Source: Rhizaria sp. SCN 62-66 (lineage: Eukaryota; Rhizaria, unplaced). Taken from it: a DNA stretch of 64,000 nucleotides. Every line of letters starts with the position of its first letter. Within the stretch, counting starts at the first letter, position 1. Positions 21,027 through 30,217 of this stretch are shown here, one piece after another. The DNA lies in assembly GCA_001724265.1 (NCBI GenBank), contig MEDY01000208.1, positions 45,354 through 109,353 on the forward strand, read 5' to 3'. A program made the position numbers and the translations under genes. The notes under the pieces are model-generated. The model saw only the letters and a list, made by a program, of their open reading frames with translations, did not search any database and was not told the DNA's origin.

Positions 21027-21879
21027 AGTACTCGTCAGTCACTCTAAACGAGCTCGCGCAAAAGTGAAGTGAAGCGAGTGCTCAATGATGGGCCGTTTTT
21101 AGATTTGGTTTTAGGTTTTTGTAAATATGACTCATTATGCAACGTAATAATAGCTGTATTGTCTCTTTTTTGTGTTGCCACTAGCTTCACTAATAATACT
21201 AATAATACTATAAGTAAATCTTAATAAAGCAATTTCACATTGAATCAAGAGAGTACTGCTTCACTACAGTTCCCCGAATGTTGAAATGCCTTTCAAGCCA
21301 TGTCAACTTAAAAGAGCTTGTTGGTAATGTAGCAGAATATTGGCTTACGTACAAATATCTACTGATGTTCACGCACAGTCTCAGAAGATGATGCTCACAG
21401 TCATTTCACATCACAATCGCTGCACTTAAAACACGCTAGCATTCATGCACTTTTGTTAGACTTGACAGTTTTGTTTTATCGATTCATCAAATCCCTGCAT
21501 TTAAACGTCGTCACAATGCAAATAAATTTACGTGCATGTAGATATCACAAAAAATTGACAACGCTCGAATTGGGTGCGGTCGCAACTTGAAACGAATTCC
21601 ATGCCAGCTCGCAGACAGACAGCGAACAAGCAACTTTATGACAAAGTACAACTGACCTGAAGAATGATGCCAAAGCAAATGCGACAGATTGCTTCAAGTA
21701 GATCATACTTGTTTCTTTATTGAAAAAAAAGGTTCATGTTCGAATCTATTGTTTATACCTTTGATTTCACTTCAGATCATACTCGGTATTCCTCCTGCGT
21801 CCCACCTATCTGTTCTCACTCTGCACTTCGTCTACGCCTTTACCACATCTTTGTACATCGTTTTTATTAGCTTAGCAAC
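21027..21879. other. AT-rich spacer between two plus-strand genes
   Basis: About 850 bp, clearly AT-rich, with no coding-like ORF. The first 200 bp are 3' UTR of the giant protein gene and contain AATAAA at 21223-21228. The last part, with a pyrimidine-rich run before 21880, should hold the next gene's promoter and leader. Confidence 0.55.
21223..21228 (+). terminator. Candidate poly(A) signal AATAAA
   Basis: AATAAA about 200 bp after the TGA of the giant protein gene, in AT-rich sequence. Confidence 0.4.
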
Positions 21880-24800
21880 ATGTCGTCAGACATGCCCGAT
21901 CGCTTTTACAAGCGCAACCGGGAGTTTCTGCCGCCCGTGACCGCCACCGGTGCGCCGGGCGGTCTCAACGACGGCGTGCCGCCGCCTGACGCGACGCAGA
22001 TGAACCGTACTCTCGAGTACCTGCGTTCCGACGCTCTGCGCGACAACCCCGCCATGGCCAAACGCATCTTTAACTCCGACGCCTACGCCGCTCTGGCGCC
22101 GCGCCTGCACGCCACGACCGCGCTCGACAAGGAAGTCAACGCCGACGCTGGCACCCGCCGCTAGCAGCGCAAGCTCCAGGGCGACGTTGCCAAGGGCGGC
22201 CGCGGAGGCCGCTTCACCGCCGGCACAGTTGACGACGACATTGAGGACATCTGGGACGAGCTCGAGTGCAATCGCAAGCAGGAGTTTGCTCAGCACGCGC
22301 GCGCCGAGCACGAGCGTTTCCAGCGCAAGATCCATGACCAGGAAGTTGTGTTCGCCGGTGAGGTTGAGAAGAGCAAGGCGGCCATCCGCAAGCGCGACTC
22401 GCCTGACATGCCCACGCACGCCTCCAACGTGTCCGCTATTGTCGGCGAGGGTAAGTCCAAGAGCAAGAGCAAGCGTAAGAGCGAGATCGAGACTCAGGAG
22501 ATCGCTCCTGCGCCCCACGGCAAGACGATGCCCGCGCACATCCAGTCTCAGCCGCAGCAGTCGCACATTGCTGCCAAGTCAGCGCAGCAGCCGCAGCACA
22601 CGCTGTTCGGCGCGTCCCTCGACGACGTCGACGCGCGCGCCCGTTTACAGAGCGAGATGCGGCGCGCGAACCGCAAGCTCTCGGCCGCGATGGGCGAGCT
22701 CGACGGCGCCGTGGACCGGCTGAAGCGCGTGCAGAGTGACAGCAAAAACCGCGACGCGCCCATCTCTGGCGCGACTCCCGAGGAGGCCGAAGCGCGCCGC
22801 TGCCAGCGCGAGAAGTGCATCCAGCGCGGCGTGTGCAAGAACACCGCCAGGTGCGCGCAGCTAAACAAGGAGATGGCTGCACAGAGTCAAGGCCAGTCGC
22901 ACAGTCAGGGCCAGAGCAAGATCCAGCAACAGACGCAGGCGTGTGACCGCAAGGGCACAATCTGCGCTGCGGGCACCTGCGACCGCTCTCTGTGCCAGGG
23001 CAAGATTGCGCACAGCGAGGTCGGCGGGACAAACACAAAGGAGATGCGCAAGGAGTGCACTAAGGCCAAGGAGATCGCCGCGGCCGCCGCTGCTATGGGA
23101 GCAATCAAGAGCGGCATGGACGCGGCGCCACTCCGCAGCAGCGCTAAGAGTGGCACTAGCAGCAGCAGCAGTGCTATTAACAAGGGCAAGCGCGGCGCGA
23201 CCATGCCGGTGCGCAGCGCATTTGGTGAGGACACCACAACTGAGGAGTCCGAGTCCGACGCCAGCACCACAAGCGCCGGCACAAGCGACGTCAGCAGCAC
23301 GACGAGCTCCGGCACCAGCAGCGAGAGCAGCGACAGCGAGGCCGAGTGGCAGCAAGTCCGCGGCACGCGCAGCAAGGAGCGCGCGATTCGCCGCCAGGAG
23401 CTTCGCCGCCAGCGCGGACCGGCGGCGGACGCGATGTCATCGCTGACCGACGTCGCCGGCTTCCGCGCCAGTGCGCACAACGAGAACGAGCAAGAGTGCC
23501 TCGCCCGCCGAGCCAACGCCAAGGCCGATGCGGCTGCGTTGGGCGCCAGCGACTCGTGCTTCGCGGTTCGCCACGCCGGCGCGCGCGAGACCCCGCTGGA
23601 GGCGGAGGCGCGGTGGCAGCGGGAGCACGACGACGCGCTGTTTGCGCGCGCGGCTCGGCGCAAGGACCATAAGATTCGACGCGCAATCCAGGAGCAGGGG
23701 CTGCCGCTGGCGGCCGCTGTGGCCGCTGCGGGCGGCGCAGCCGTGCCGGTGCCGGTGCTGGCCGAGATTGCCAGGCCGTACCAGGCGACTCCGCTGCGGC
23801 TTGAGGGCGCAAGCAAGGAGTCGCGTGCCAAGGAGGTCCGCCGCGCCGAGCGGGCTGCGCGCCGCGCGGAGAAGGACGAGCGCCGCCGCACGCGCGAGCT
23901 GGGCCGCGACATCAACGCTCAGCCGCACTACACCGGTCTGTTTGAGCCGGGCCACGAACAGCACATCTGGGGCGAGCGTGACTACGCCCACCAACAACAA
24001 CAGCAGCAGCAACAGCAGCCTCAGTATCAGCGCCAACAGCAGCGCGGGCTACAGCGCGAGCGTGAGGAGGAGTTCCCGCCCCACGGCCACGCGAGCGGCA
24101 GCGAAGCCGAAGCTGGACCATGCTGGGACGGTCTATTTGTGCCCGGCCACGAGCAGCACCTGTGGGGCGAGCGTGACCCTGACGCGCCTGTCTTCCACCC
24201 GCCGCACCAGCACTACGCGCAGCAGATGCAGCGCGGCCAGGGCCAGCAGCAGCAGCGGGCAATGCAGTACCAGCAGCAACAGCGCCCCATGCAACAGCAA
24301 CAGCAACAGCATTACCAGCAGCAGCAGCCCCAACAACAGCAGCGCTCGATGCAGCAGCAGCAGCAACAACCGCAGCAGCCGCGCGGACAGCAGCAACAAG
24401 GGCTGCAGCAACAGCAGCAGTTGCAGCGCGGCAACATCCAGCGCGACGGCCACATTGCAGGCTGCCCGCGCTCAACGCACACGAGCTCCGCCGGCACAAC
24501 CGCAGCGCGAAGCGGCAGTGTGCGCAGCGGCAGTGACGAGGGCGGGTATGATCCGCACACGCGCGCTGTATCGGAAGACGAATGGAGCGGCACTGATATG
24601 ACGCTGCCAGATAAGCCCATGCCCACGTACCAAGGGCTCTTTGACGATGTACGCTAAGAATTTAGTGGTGAACCCGGCATATCTACTATTTGCTTACTAT
24701 ATGATAGTATCATTGAGACACGTTGCAAATTTCTTTTTCATATCCTACGTTTTCTATCTTTTCTTTGTTCCTCCTTGCGTAGAGTTCTGAGCAGCACCTG

Positions 24801-26471
24801 TGGGGCCACCAGGACCCCAACGCAGTGCATTACTTCCACCACCCCAGCCACATCCAGCAGCACGATCAGCAGCAGCAGCAGCAGCCGCAGTCTCAGCGCG
24901 GCCGCAACATGAGCGACTACGTGCAAAGCGGTGCGCACGCCACGCACGCCGGTCACTTCCCTGCCGACGGCCGCAGTCAGTACATCGCTTCGCACGGTCA
25001 CCCTGACCCTCGCAGTCGCGGGCACCCGGACGCTGGCGCGAGGCCGTTTTACCCGTCCAACCAGGCCAGCATGACTCAGCAGCAAAACATGCAGCACATG
25101 CAGCAGCAGCCGCAGCATCAGCGGCACCAGCGCGGACAGGCGATGCAGATGCAGAGCTCCAGCATCAACGGGCAGACGCAGTCCAAGATTAAGCCCGAGT
25201 CGAGCTCGACTAGCGCCAGCAGCAGCAGCGGCGGCAGCACGAACAAGTACGGATACAGTGCGTCGCGCTACGGCTACCCCGCGCAATGGCAGGGGGCGAT
25301 TTCACCGCGCACCGCCGCCGCGGCAGCCCAGGAACGCGGCACTCAGCACGAGCATTTCGTGCGCCAGCAACAAGAAATGCACCGTGAGCAGCACTTGCAG
25401 CAACAGCAACATATGCAGCAGCAGCAGCAGCAGCAGTTGCGGCGCTCCAGTGACTCCGCACAGCAGCCTCAGCAGCAGCGACTGCGCTCTCAGCAGGCGC
25501 AACAGCAGCAGCGCCCTCAGCACGAGCAGCACCAGCAGCACCATCAGCAGCATCAACAGCAGCAGCAGGGCGACAGTGACGTCAACGCCAGCGGCGAGCG
25601 CGTTCGCTACGACGGCCACAAGATTGCGATGCACATGGACACCTGGCGCGAGTTCGACTTCACCAAGGAGGACGACCCGATGCCGCGCTACACCGGCCTG
25701 TTTGCAGACGACGAAGAGCAACACCTGTGGGGGCACCGCGACAACCGCGGGCGCAGCACCGACCGCGGCGGGTACCGGATGTAGAGTGGCCGGCCGTCAT
25801 CTCAACAGCACCCAAAGCAACAACAGCAACAGCAACAGCAGCAACAAACTGCAATCCCTGTGGGCGCGGCAACTCAGGCCATGCGCAGCGTCGCCTCTGC
25901 GCTCCGCAGCGAGCATAGGCAGCAGAGTCAGCGCAGTGACCCCAGTCAGCAGCGTCAGCACAGTGCCTCTGAGCATCAGCAAAGTGACCGTGAGCAGCAG
26001 CAAAGCGACAACCGCGCTGCCGCTGAGGCAGAGTTCACCAGCTCCGGCCATCGGCACCGTGCGACGAGTAACATTGCTCACAGTCACGCACGGACCCACC
26101 ACGGCGAGTTTTCGCGCTCGACCGGGCTGAGGCACGTGCCGGCGCTGGCCTCGACCACGCACATCGGCAACTTCAACGCAGCTGCTGGAGCTCATATCGG
26201 TCGTGTCTACCTTGGCCGTGGGCATGGAGACCGTGACCGTGAGCAGCGCGACCGTGAGCGTGAACGGCGTGACCGTCTCAGTGAGTCGGAGTACAGTCGC
26301 GCGTGCGAGGCCGAGCGGCAGCGACAAATGCGTGCCGTCGACTATCACATGTCGCACAGTCATCAAGCACACGGCGGCGACGGCGAGCACAGGGGCCACC
26401 ACGTTGTGAACCCGCACAGCTACTGCGTTGATAGCAAGCGGGAGGGAGGCGAGGTGCATTGGCGCCCGTAA
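21880..26471 (+). CDS. Q-rich protein with four EQHxWG repeats and two in-frame UAG codons, 2 exons
   Basis: Exon 1 is 21880-24648, the intron is 24649-24782 (GTACGC...GCGTAG, phase 0), and exon 2 is 24783-26471, stop TAA. It encodes 1,485 residues if UAG is read. Read conventionally it would end after 94 codons at 22162, yet the same frame stays open for over 800 further codons, is spliced in frame, and passes a second UAG at 25782. An 18-residue repeat, [YW]xGLF...EQHxWGxxD, occurs four times (23929-23982, 24124-24177, 24628-24815 across the intron, 25689-25742). The third copy is complete only after splicing, which confirms the intron. Residues about 305-385 have several CxxxC-type cysteine pairs. 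Between repeats lie polyQ tracts, and the C-terminus is rich in RE/RD and His. I do not recognise the family. A pseudogene is the alternative to recoding, but the repeats and composition look intact. Confidence 0.7.
22162..22164 (+). other. In-frame UAG codon (first, Q-rich gene)
   Basis: Codon 95 of the gene at 21880, context CGC-TAG-CAG. The frame downstream is open to 24648 and has the same GC3-rich coding character. No GT donor lies near enough to splice it out. Confidence 0.85.
24124..24177 (+). repeat. EQHxWG repeat, copy 2 of 4
   Basis: Encodes a WxGLFVPGHEQHLWGERD-type unit. The other copies are at 23929-23982, 24628-24648 joined to 24783-24815, and 25689-25742. The EQH(I/L)WG core and the GLF lead are invariant. 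Confidence 0.85.
25782..25784 (+). other. In-frame UAG codon (second, Q-rich gene)
   Basis: Context ATG-TAG-AGT. The frame stays open for 228 more sense codons to a TAA at 26469, continuing as Q-rich and then RE/RD-rich protein. Confidence 0.85.
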
Positions 26472-26832
26472 GTGTGCGCAAGGCCAAGCGACTGCTTCAT
26501 ATTGCAATAATGTAACAAACTAACGAATCTTGGAGATTTTTAAACGCGAATTCTCACAATATTGACTTTTAATTGCAGTATATCTCCGCGTTGACGCATA
26601 TAACGGTTAAAGTAACATCACCAAGCGAAACACGCAGATCGAGTAGATGTATTCTTGCTTTGAATTATGAACAGGTATTCAAGATCCGAAAATACATCAA
26701 CATTTGTGTATGAAGATACAACGAGAAAATAAACATGAAAAACAAAATATTTTAATCAAATCAAATCTATCAAAAAAAAATTGGTGGTCATCAGAAGTAC
26801 CAAGCTGCATATAATACAATTTAAAGCTTAAC
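26472..26832. other. Convergent AT-rich 3' spacer
   Basis: 360 bp, strongly AT-rich, no gene. It holds the 3' ends of the Q-rich gene (+) and the galactose-binding-like gene (-). Confidence 0.6.
26728..26733 (+). terminator. Candidate poly(A) signal AATAAA
   Basis: AATAAA about 260 bp after the TAA of the Q-rich gene, within an A-rich stretch. Confidence 0.35.
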
Positions 26833-28524
26833 TTAGTGCAGACACACGGTGCCGTCGTGGCGGCCCGGCTCGCCCTCCCAGACCTGCGCCGCGCCTGCGG
26901 GCCTCTCCTTGGGCACCGGCGACAGTGGATACGGTGCCTGCCTGTGCCTGCGGTCTGCGCGCAGCACAGGCTGCGGCGGCAGCAGCAGCGCCTCGAGCGG
27001 CCGTGTCACGAGCATTTCGCGCGCGCCGGCGCCAAGCACGGTCTCGGCCAGATGCGCGGGCACGCCGAGCACCTCGACCCAGTCCAGCGAAGCCGGGGCG
27101 CCGCGCAACAGCCGCAGCTTGATGAACCGCGTGGGCAGGTAGCCTGCGTTGAGCGCGGTGACTTTGCCGCGCGGGAGGCGATCATCGCGCGCTACCGTCA
27201 CCCAGTCGTCGTCGGCGCGGCCGCGGAAGGAAACGGACAGCTCGGCCGCCGCGGTCGCGCGGTTGCTAAGCTGGACGAAGCCGACGAGCGCGGGGGAAGC
27301 GAGCTCAAACACGATTTCGTGGTTTGCGCCCGAGTGGGCCGCCCAGTGCGAGCGCGAGTCGCGCGCCAATAGTGACGAGGCGGGGGCGCGCGGGGACTCG
27401 GACGTGACGGAGACAATGCGATACGGCAACACGCCGAGCTTGCTGCGGAAAGCGCCTGTCTTGGCCGCGGGAGCGCGCTTCGGGGCTGCGCTGTTCGCGG
27501 CAGCGCTGGCGTGGGTGACTGCGGGGGGACCGGCGGCGACGGCGGATGCGGTGCGGCCGTAGGGGTACTCGCGCATCAACGCCACCGACTCGGGCAAACG
27601 CGCGGCAGCAGTAGCAGCGGCGGCGGCGGCAGCGGCTGAGGCGGAGGAAGCGTTTACAGAGTGTGCGAACGCTGATGAGGAGAGCGCTGATGAGGAGAGA
27701 CCGCCCACGCGAGGGTGGGCTGTAGTGTGACTGTGCGCAGGAGCCGTCGAGTAGCCGTGGGCGCGAAGTAAGGCGTCCGCGCTGCCGAAAGCGTGGTGAT
27801 GGTGCTGATGTCCATTGGAGTGACTGTGAGCATTGGAGGTGTTTTCGTTGTGGACAGTGTACGAGTGTGCGTCGTCGTCATAGTCGTCATCGTACACGCC
27901 GTGACGATCGGGGTTCCGCTGCCGACTCGCCCCACCGGCACCACCAGCGGTGCTTCCAGGAGTATTTGCCGTGTGGAGAGCGTTGGGACTGAGGCCGAGG
28001 CCGAGGTCGGGGCGGGCGAAATCAGTCGCCATATGCGCCAGCAACGCAGACGCAGTTGTCGCGGTCAGTGGACAACGCACACCGGAATCAGCGGCGGCGT
28101 TCCGTTTGTTGGTCGAAGCGCCAGAGCTCAGAAACACGCTCGAGCTCGAGTTTGAGTTCGCGCGGTGTGAAGTGACCGTGGGGCGGGCGCTGCTAGGGCG
28201 GCCAGCTGCGGGGACAGAGCGGCGCGCGGACGAGGAGGACGCAACGGCCGAGACAGAAGAGGACGATGAAGAAGGCGTGACACCGTAGTAGCCACATGTG
28301 GCAGCTGGCGGGGGCGGGATGGGGCCTTGCGCACGAGCGGCGTTGTGGGCTGAGTGGAGCTGGGCGGTGACGGCCTTGATCTGGGCCATGTCGCGTGCGA
28401 ACGAGGCGTCGTCACCGGAGTAGCTCTCGGACGCAGACGCCACCGAGGCGTGTAGACGAGATGATGCCGGTCGGCTGTGTGAGTGAGAGCACCGCGCGCC
28501 GTGGGCGTGCGAGTGTGAAGACAT
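26833..28524 (-). CDS. Disordered protein with C-terminal XRCC1-N/F5-8C-like jelly-roll domain
   Basis: 563 aa, single exon, ATG at 28524, stop TAA. The first 360 residues are low-complexity: Ser/Ala-rich with His clusters (an HSHAH start, and HxHHHH near residue 240). Residues about 368-488 form a beta-rich domain. Its order, RIVSVTSESP...SLLARDSRSHWAA...HEIVFEL...VGFVQLSN...ELSVSFRG...FIKLRLL...WVEVLGV, follows the galactose-binding/discoidin jelly-roll as in XRCC1 N-terminal, CEP104 and F5/8C domains. The Leu-Leu...Trp...Leu pattern at the start is closest to XRCC1 (my judgement from memory of the family). No BRCT, TOG or signal peptide is visible, so neither DNA repair nor cilium-tip function can be claimed. 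Function unknown. Confidence 0.75.
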   Translation of the reverse strand: MSSHSHAHGARCSHSHSRPASSRLHASVASASESYSGDDASFARDMAQIKAVTAQLHSAHNAARAQGPIPPPPAATCGYYGVTPSSSSSSVSAVASSSSARRSVPAAGRPSSARPTVTSHRANSNSSSSVFLSSGASTNKRNAAADSGVRCPLTATTASALLAHMATDFARPDLGLGLSPNALHTANTPGSTAGGAGGASRQRNPDRHGVYDDDYDDDAHSYTVHNENTSNAHSHSNGHQHHHHAFGSADALLRAHGYSTAPAHSHTTAHPRVGGLSSSALSSSAFAHSVNASSASAAAAAAAATAAARLPESVALMREYPYGRTASAVAAGPPAVTHASAAANSAAPKRAPAAKTGAFRSKLGVLPYRIVSVTSESPRAPASSLLARDSRSHWAAHSGANHEIVFELASPALVGFVQLSNRATAAAELSVSFRGRADDDWVTVARDDRLPRGKVTALNAGYLPTRFIKLRLLRGAPASLDWVEVLGVPAHLAETVLGAGAREMLVTRPLEALLLPPQPVLRADRRHRQAPYPLSPVPKERPAGAAQVWEGEPGRHDGTVCLH

Positions 28525-29076
28525 GGCGTGGGTGTCAACGGCTAGAAGGCGCGGTTCCTAGAAATTGAATTCCACCAATACAAACAACAAATGACGAAAT
28601 GCGAATAATATGAATGAGTGTGATACACATGTGCAACACATGGTGTCAAGCAGTATATCAGCTTGTCGGTCTATTGGTGATGATCTAAAGAGTGAAACAT
28701 CGGCCCTAGTCTTGCCTCCTCGCCACTTGGAGCCAGCAAGCAGCATCGTCGTTTCTTCCTCTAGGGTACATTTTGGCGTATACATTATATAAAAAAAGAC
28801 CTAAAAGCTAAGCCTGACATATTGTGCACATATGATACACCTAAGTCTTCGTGGTGTGTTTTTATTTCGAACGTCCATAAATATAAGAGACATCTGTCGC
28901 TTGAACCAGCCAAAAAGTGGGGACAACGACAGCGCATGTGTTACATTCGACGGGTTTGTTTGGCGAGTTGGCAAGTGGCATGCTCTACACCAATAATTAT
29001 GACTGCTAGCCCAGCAGATCCGTGCTTGTGGCTTGGTTGCAACATTGCGTTCCGGTTCGCTGTGACGTATGAAAGC
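28525..29076. other. Spacer between two minus-strand genes
   Basis: 550 bp, mostly AT-rich. The side near 28525 is the upstream region of the jelly-roll gene; the side near 29076 is the FAHD1 3' UTR. ORFs here (such as 28558-28785 on the minus strand) have no recognisable content. Confidence 0.5.
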
Positions 29077-29922
29077 TTAGAGCTTGGCCTGCAGGCGCTT
29101 GGCGACACCGACGGTGATTGTGGCGAGGGTCTTGCCAGTCTGCTTGTCAACAGCGCCGCACGTAATGGTGTCGCCGACGACAACGGGGCCGACGCCCGCG
29201 GGCGTGCCGGTGAAGATGCAGTCGCCTTCCTCAAGCGTGAAGAGCGTGGAGATGTGCGCAACGAGTTGGGGAACGCCGAAGAGCATGTCGCCGGTGTTGC
29301 CGCGCTGGCGCTGCTTGCCGTTGACGTCAAGCCAAAGGTCAACATTGGCCGTGTTGGTGACGGCAGAGGCCGGAATGAGGGCCGAGACGGGCGCGAACGT
29401 GTCCATGCCCTTGGCGATGGACCAGGGAAGGCCCTTCTTCTTGGCCTCCTCCTGGACCTCGCGCGCGGTCATGTCCAGACCGAGGAAGTAACCGGAGACG
29501 TGGGACATCGCGGACGCAACGGGGATGTCGCGACCGCCCTTGCCGATGACGACGCCGAGCTCAACCTCGTGGTGAAGGTTGGTGCAGCCGATCGGCATCT
29601 CGATGCTGCCGGCGCCCGGGAGAAGGAACGAAGAAGGCGGCTTCAGGAACAGCACCGGCGAAGTGGCTATGCACAAAATAAGAGTTTTATATTGACGATT
29701 CAAGTAAGTATGCACTGGTGGTTTCCGAATAATGTCTGTTATCAATGCTATCAAGAGAAACCGTGATTCGGGGCAAGGACAAGGTCGGCTATAAGAATGG
29801 CTCAGAAGGGGGATTTTTAGGGACGTACGAACAGGGTTGTTCAGCTCCTTGGCGTGCTCCGCGAAATTGCGGCCGACGCAAACAATCTTGCGGCAGTGCT
29901 TGGTGAAATTAGCGATGCTCAT
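29077..29922 (-). CDS. FAHD1: FAHD1-type fumarylacetoacetate hydrolase family protein, 2 exons
   Basis: Exon 1 is 29829-29922, the intron is 29667-29828 (GTACGT...CATAG, phase 1), and exon 2 is 29077-29666, stop TAA. 227 aa, close to human FAHD1 (about 224). Family landmarks are in order: KIVCVGRNFAEHAKEL near the start, SPVLFLKP, the metal-binding HHEVELGVV (both Glu kept), LDMTAREVQ with KKKGLPW, and the C-terminal LEEGDxIFTGTPAGVGP. FAHD1 is an acylpyruvate hydrolase and oxaloacetate decarboxylase, mitochondrial in animals. No clear targeting presequence is visible here, so location is open. The ATG at 29922 is used because the codon giving a longer start is GTG. It shares a 295-bp divergent upstream region with the MORN/STPGR gene. 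Confidence 0.93.
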   Translation of the reverse strand: MSIANFTKHCRKIVCVGRNFAEHAKELNNPVRTSLKIPLLSHSYSRPCPCPESRFLLIALITDIIRKPPVHTYLNRQYKTLILCIATSPVLFLKPPSSFLLPGAGSIEMPIGCTNLHHEVELGVVIGKGGRDIPVASAMSHVSGYFLGLDMTAREVQEEAKKKGLPWSIAKGMDTFAPVSALIPASAVTNTANVDLWLDVNGKQRQRGNTGDMLFGVPQLVAHISTLFTLEEGDCIFTGTPAGVGPVVVGDTITCGAVDKQTGKTLATITVGVAKRLQAKL

Positions 29923-30217
29923 GACGACGATCACAATCTATCACAACCCAACATCTCTAGTCACGTCACCTAGACACGACCCAGCAACGATTTTCCGCCT
30001 CCTCTCGAGGTGTGAGTAACGACTCGATAAACAGACTGCAATATCAAGATGATGCCCTCGTCAGTCGAAGTTTTTGCATTGATTATGAATTATATAGCTT
30101 ACAATCTACTCTTATCTTTCTTAGCACTTCTTCAGCCCTTTTGTTTACCCACAGAAACCTTCTTCTTAGAACAACGTAAAGCCCAGTCGCAGCCCGTGTT
30201 GTCGTTGTCCACTCACA
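29923..30217. promoter_or_regulatory. Compact divergent promoter region, FAHD1 (-) and MORN/STPGR gene (+)
   Basis: Only 295 bp lie between the two ATGs, so the promoters must overlap or be shared. It is AT-rich at 30060-30130 with a pyrimidine-rich patch just before the plus-strand start. Confidence 0.45.

Noticed and set aside
22150-22180. An intron removing the first UAG of the Q-rich gene
   Set aside because: No GTACG or GTAAG donor lies just upstream in a phase that keeps the frame, and flanking codons are fully coding-like on both sides.
25770-25800. An alternative gene end at the UAG at 25782 with a new gene starting at 25860
   Set aside because: The next start would lie only 75 bp on in the same frame, with Q-rich coding sequence already running between the two. 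No spacer-type AT-rich sequence separates them, unlike all real gene ends here.
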